The notes under the pieces were generated by a model. The model was not told the origin of the DNA. It saw only the letters and a list, made by a program, of their open reading frames with translations, and did no database searches. From positions 1 through 18,607 of the forward strand of contig JAABSN010000057.1 of assembly GCA_011390385.1 (NCBI GenBank): DNA of 18,607 nt, in the 5' to 3' direction. Positions 14,845 to 18,607 of this stretch are shown here, one piece after another. The translations under genes and the position numbers were made by a program. Numbering within the stretch: the stretch's first letter is position 1; each line of letters opens with the position of its first letter. The DNA comes from Thioalkalivibrio nitratireducens. Its GTDB lineage: Bacteria; Pseudomonadota; Gammaproteobacteria; Ectothiorhodospirales; Ectothiorhodospiraceae.

Positions 14845-14960
14845 CGAAAGGTGCGCGCATAGGGTGCCCATGAGCGCAACGAATTGCACCGCTCGAGGCC
14901 CCAGGTACCCGGGGGCGCGGCGCCCGCGCGGTGTCGGTGCCATCAACCACGGCACCCAAC
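14845..14960 (+). repeat. REPIN-like interspersed repeat, copy 6 (degenerate)
   Basis: The left half is well kept (ATAGGGTGCCCATGAGCG, from 14859) with CGAAAG at 14845-14850. CCACCCCGAAAC (14832-14843) precedes it, as before copy 1. The right half has decayed to GGTGCC...GGCACCCAAC (14936-14960) with the inner palindrome replaced. It lies 32 bases from the guaA stop. Confidence 0.65.
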
Positions 14961-14992
14961 AACCTTCTGATTCCAGTCCGAAAGGGCCGGGA

Positions 14993-16570
14993 TCACTCCC
15001 ACTCGATCGTGGCGGGCGGCTTTCCGGAAATATCGTAGGTAACCCGCGATATCCCGTCGATCTCGTTGATGATTCGACGGGAAACAAGGTCGAGAAAATC
15101 ATACGGCAGGTGCGCCCAGCGCGCGGTCATGAAATCAATGGTCTCGACTGCACGCAGTGCGACCACGTAATCGTAGCGGCGCCCGTCGCCCATCACGCCG
15201 ACCGACCGCACCGGCAGGAAGACCGCGAAGGCCTGCGAAACCTGATCATAGAGATTCGCACGACGCAATTCCTCGATGAAGATATCGTCGGCACGGCGCA
15301 GCAGGTCGGCGTATTCCTTCCTGACCTCGCCCAGGATGCGCACGCCCAGCCCCGGGCCGGGGAATGGATGGCGGTACACCATCTCGGAGGGCAGGCCCAG
15401 TTCGACGCCGATCTTGCGCACCTCGTCCTTGAACAGTTCGCGCAGCGGCTCGACCAGCCCCATCTTCATGTGTTCCGGCAGACCGCCGACGTTGTGATGG
15501 GACTTGATCACGTGGGCCTTGCCGGTCTTCGATCCCGCCGATTCGATCACGTCGGGGTAGATCGTTCCCTGTGCCAGCCAGCGTGCGTTGACCAGCTTGC
15601 CGGCCTCCTCGTCGAAGACGTCGATGAACAGCCCGCCGATGATCTTGCGCTTCTTCTCGGGATCACTGACGCCTTCGAGCGCCTGCAGGAAACGCTGCTC
15701 GGCATCAACCCGGATCACCGTCACCCCCATGTGCCGCGCGAAGGTGGCCATGACCTGGTCACCCTCGTGCAGACGCAGAAGCCCCGTGTCCACGAACACG
15801 CAGGTGAGCTGGTCACCGATCGCCTTGTGCAGCAGGGCACCGACCACCGACGAATCCACCCCGCCGGAGAGACCCAGCAGCACGTGATCGGAACCGACCT
15901 GCTCGCGCACCCGATCGATCATGTCGTCGACGATGTTGTCGGCGGTCCACAGATCCTCGCAGCCGCAGATCTCGTGGATGAAGCGTGACAGGATGCGCTT
16001 GCCCTGGCGGGTGTGCGTGACCTCGGGATGGAACTGCAGGCCGTAGAATCCGCGTTCCTCATCGGCCATGCCGGCGATCGGGGCGGAGTCGGTGGAGCAC
16101 ATGAGCTTGAAGCCTGGCGGCAGTCCGGTGACGCGGTCGCCGTGCGACATCCAGACATCCAGCAGCCCGTAGCCCTCGGCCGTCGTGTGGTCCTCGATGT
16201 CGGTCAGCAGGCGGGTGTGCCCACGGGCGCGCACTTGCGCGTAACCAAACTCGCGGTGGCTGGATGGCTCGACCTTCCCGCCCAACTGCGCGGCCATCGA
16301 TTGCATGCCGTAACAGATGCCCAGGACCGGCACGCCCAATTCGAAGACCAGCGCCTCCGCACGCGGCGGATCCGCCATGTTGACCGATTCGGGCCCCCCC
16401 GAAAGGATGATGCCGCTCGGGGCGAAATCGCGCATCGCCTCGGGATTCATGTCCCAGGGATGGATTTCGGAATAGACACCCGCCTCGCGCACCCGCCGAG
16501 CGATCAGCTGGGTGTACTGGGAACCGAAATCCAGCACCAGGATCCGGTGCGCGTGTACGTCCTGGGTCAT
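14993..16570 (-). CDS. guaA: GMP synthase (glutamine-hydrolysing)
   Basis: This 525-residue enzyme makes GMP from XMP with glutamine and ATP. The N-terminal class I glutamine amidotransferase domain has nucleophile C86 (GICYGMQ) and the QFHPEVTHT His/Glu pair. The ATP-pyrophosphatase domain has the P-loop GLSGGVDSS. The C-terminal dimerisation domain ends [19 protein letters not shown]. The length and C86 match E. coli GuaA, which fixes the start at 16570 ([19 protein letters not shown]). An in-frame ATG 27 codons upstream would add non-conserved sequence. The spacing to guaB is 105 bases, consistent with a guaBA operon. Confidence 0.97.
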   Translation of the reverse strand: MTQDVHAHRILVLDFGSQYTQLIARRVREAGVYSEIHPWDMNPEAMRDFAPSGIILSGGPESVNMADPPRAEALVFELGVPVLGICYGMQSMAAQLGGKVEPSSHREFGYAQVRARGHTRLLTDIEDHTTAEGYGLLDVWMSHGDRVTGLPPGFKLMCSTDSAPIAGMADEERGFYGLQFHPEVTHTRQGKRILSRFIHEICGCEDLWTADNIVDDMIDRVREQVGSDHVLLGLSGGVDSSVVGALLHKAIGDQLTCVFVDTGLLRLHEGDQVMATFARHMGVTVIRVDAEQRFLQALEGVSDPEKKRKIIGGLFIDVFDEEAGKLVNARWLAQGTIYPDVIESAGSKTGKAHVIKSHHNVGGLPEHMKMGLVEPLRELFKDEVRKIGVELGLPSEMVYRHPFPGPGLGVRILGEVRKEYADLLRRADDIFIEELRRANLYDQVSQAFAVFLPVRSVGVMGDGRRYDYVVALRAVETIDFMTARWAHLPYDFLDLVSRRIINEIDGISRVTYDISGKPPATIEWE

Positions 16571-16675
16571 ATCGTCATCCAATCCGCGATCGTTCGGAAC
16601 GCCCTGCAGCGAGCGTGGGCTGCGAGGGAATACTACAGGCCCCTTTCCCACCCGCGTGAGAGAGGAGCGACGCCA

Positions 16676-18607
<1,932 letters not shown>

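Larger units (their letters stand above)
14346..14992. other. 647-base gap between guaA and urtA
   Basis: No gene is supported here. From urtA outwards it holds a leader of about 150 bases, a -10-like hexamer (14505-14510), a dyad over the -35 region (14525-14552), the 7-2-7 operator (14556-14571), a small TGGCG-CAAAA-CGCCA hairpin (14573-14587), and REPIN-like copies 5 and 6 (14673-14809, 14845-14960). No poly-T hairpin is visible after guaA. Confidence 0.75.

Noticed and set aside
14673..14960. Closely spaced repeats as a possible CRISPR array
   Set aside because: Units are over 100 bp, only two in a row, with internal palindromes and copies scattered elsewhere; no cas genes are present.
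16571..16651. N-terminal extension of guaA by 27 codons
   Set aside because: The shorter form gives 525 residues and places the catalytic Cys at 86, as in E. coli GuaA.

Overview
The window is GC-rich chromosomal DNA that reads as gammaproteobacterial. The evidence is a divergent xseA / guaB-guaA arrangement as in E. coli, plus close Pseudomonas-type AmiE and AmiB proteins. The finer placement is uncertain; a halophilic or sulfur-oxidising Chromatiales-type bacterium would fit, but that is only a guess. Apart from xseA at the right edge, every gene is on the minus strand, so transcription runs from right to left.

Right end (about 14990-18607): housekeeping purine genes. guaB (IMP dehydrogenase) and guaA (GMP synthase) follow one another, with a recognisable sigma70-type promoter before guaB. 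The 5' part of xseA (exonuclease VII large subunit) diverges from guaB.

Middle (about 5075-14345): a nitrogen-scavenging block for urea and short-chain amides. It holds a urea/amide-type ABC importer (urtABCDE, equivalent to the fmdDEF / urt families), aliphatic amidase amiE, its AAA+ partner amiB, formamidase fmdA and the small zinc-ribbon protein fmdB. The importer would bring in urea, formamide or acetamide, and AmiE and FmdA would hydrolyse the amides to ammonia and the carboxylic acid. No urease is present in the window, so amides are the better-supported substrates.

Left end (236-4535): a two-component system. One protein of 1131 residues joins an NCS1 (cytosine/purine/allantoin-type) permease domain, a module with nine cysteines in 38 residues, a histidine kinase and a receiver. 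Its gene overlaps by 14 bases a NarL/LuxR-type response regulator. It sits where the Pseudomonas amidase operon has its AmiC/AmiR sensor-antiterminator pair, and may be the amide/urea sensor of this cluster.

Two intergenic regions, ahead of urtA and ahead of fmdA, share a dyad of the form TGCGTCA-WW-TGACKTA (7-2-7 spacing, as expected of NarL-type dimers). Each dyad is followed 44-45 bases later by a GATAMT -10-like hexamer. This is the strongest candidate for a regulon linking the sensor pair to the amide genes.

The larger gaps of the cluster (all except 18137-18304 beside xseA) also carry copies of a roughly 106-140 bp interspersed repeat. Each copy is two imperfect palindromes in inverted arrangement with GTAG/CTAC at the ends, the layout of REPIN (REP-doublet) elements. 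Six loci are present, one of them a three-palindrome array. One copy appears to supply the stop codon of amiB.
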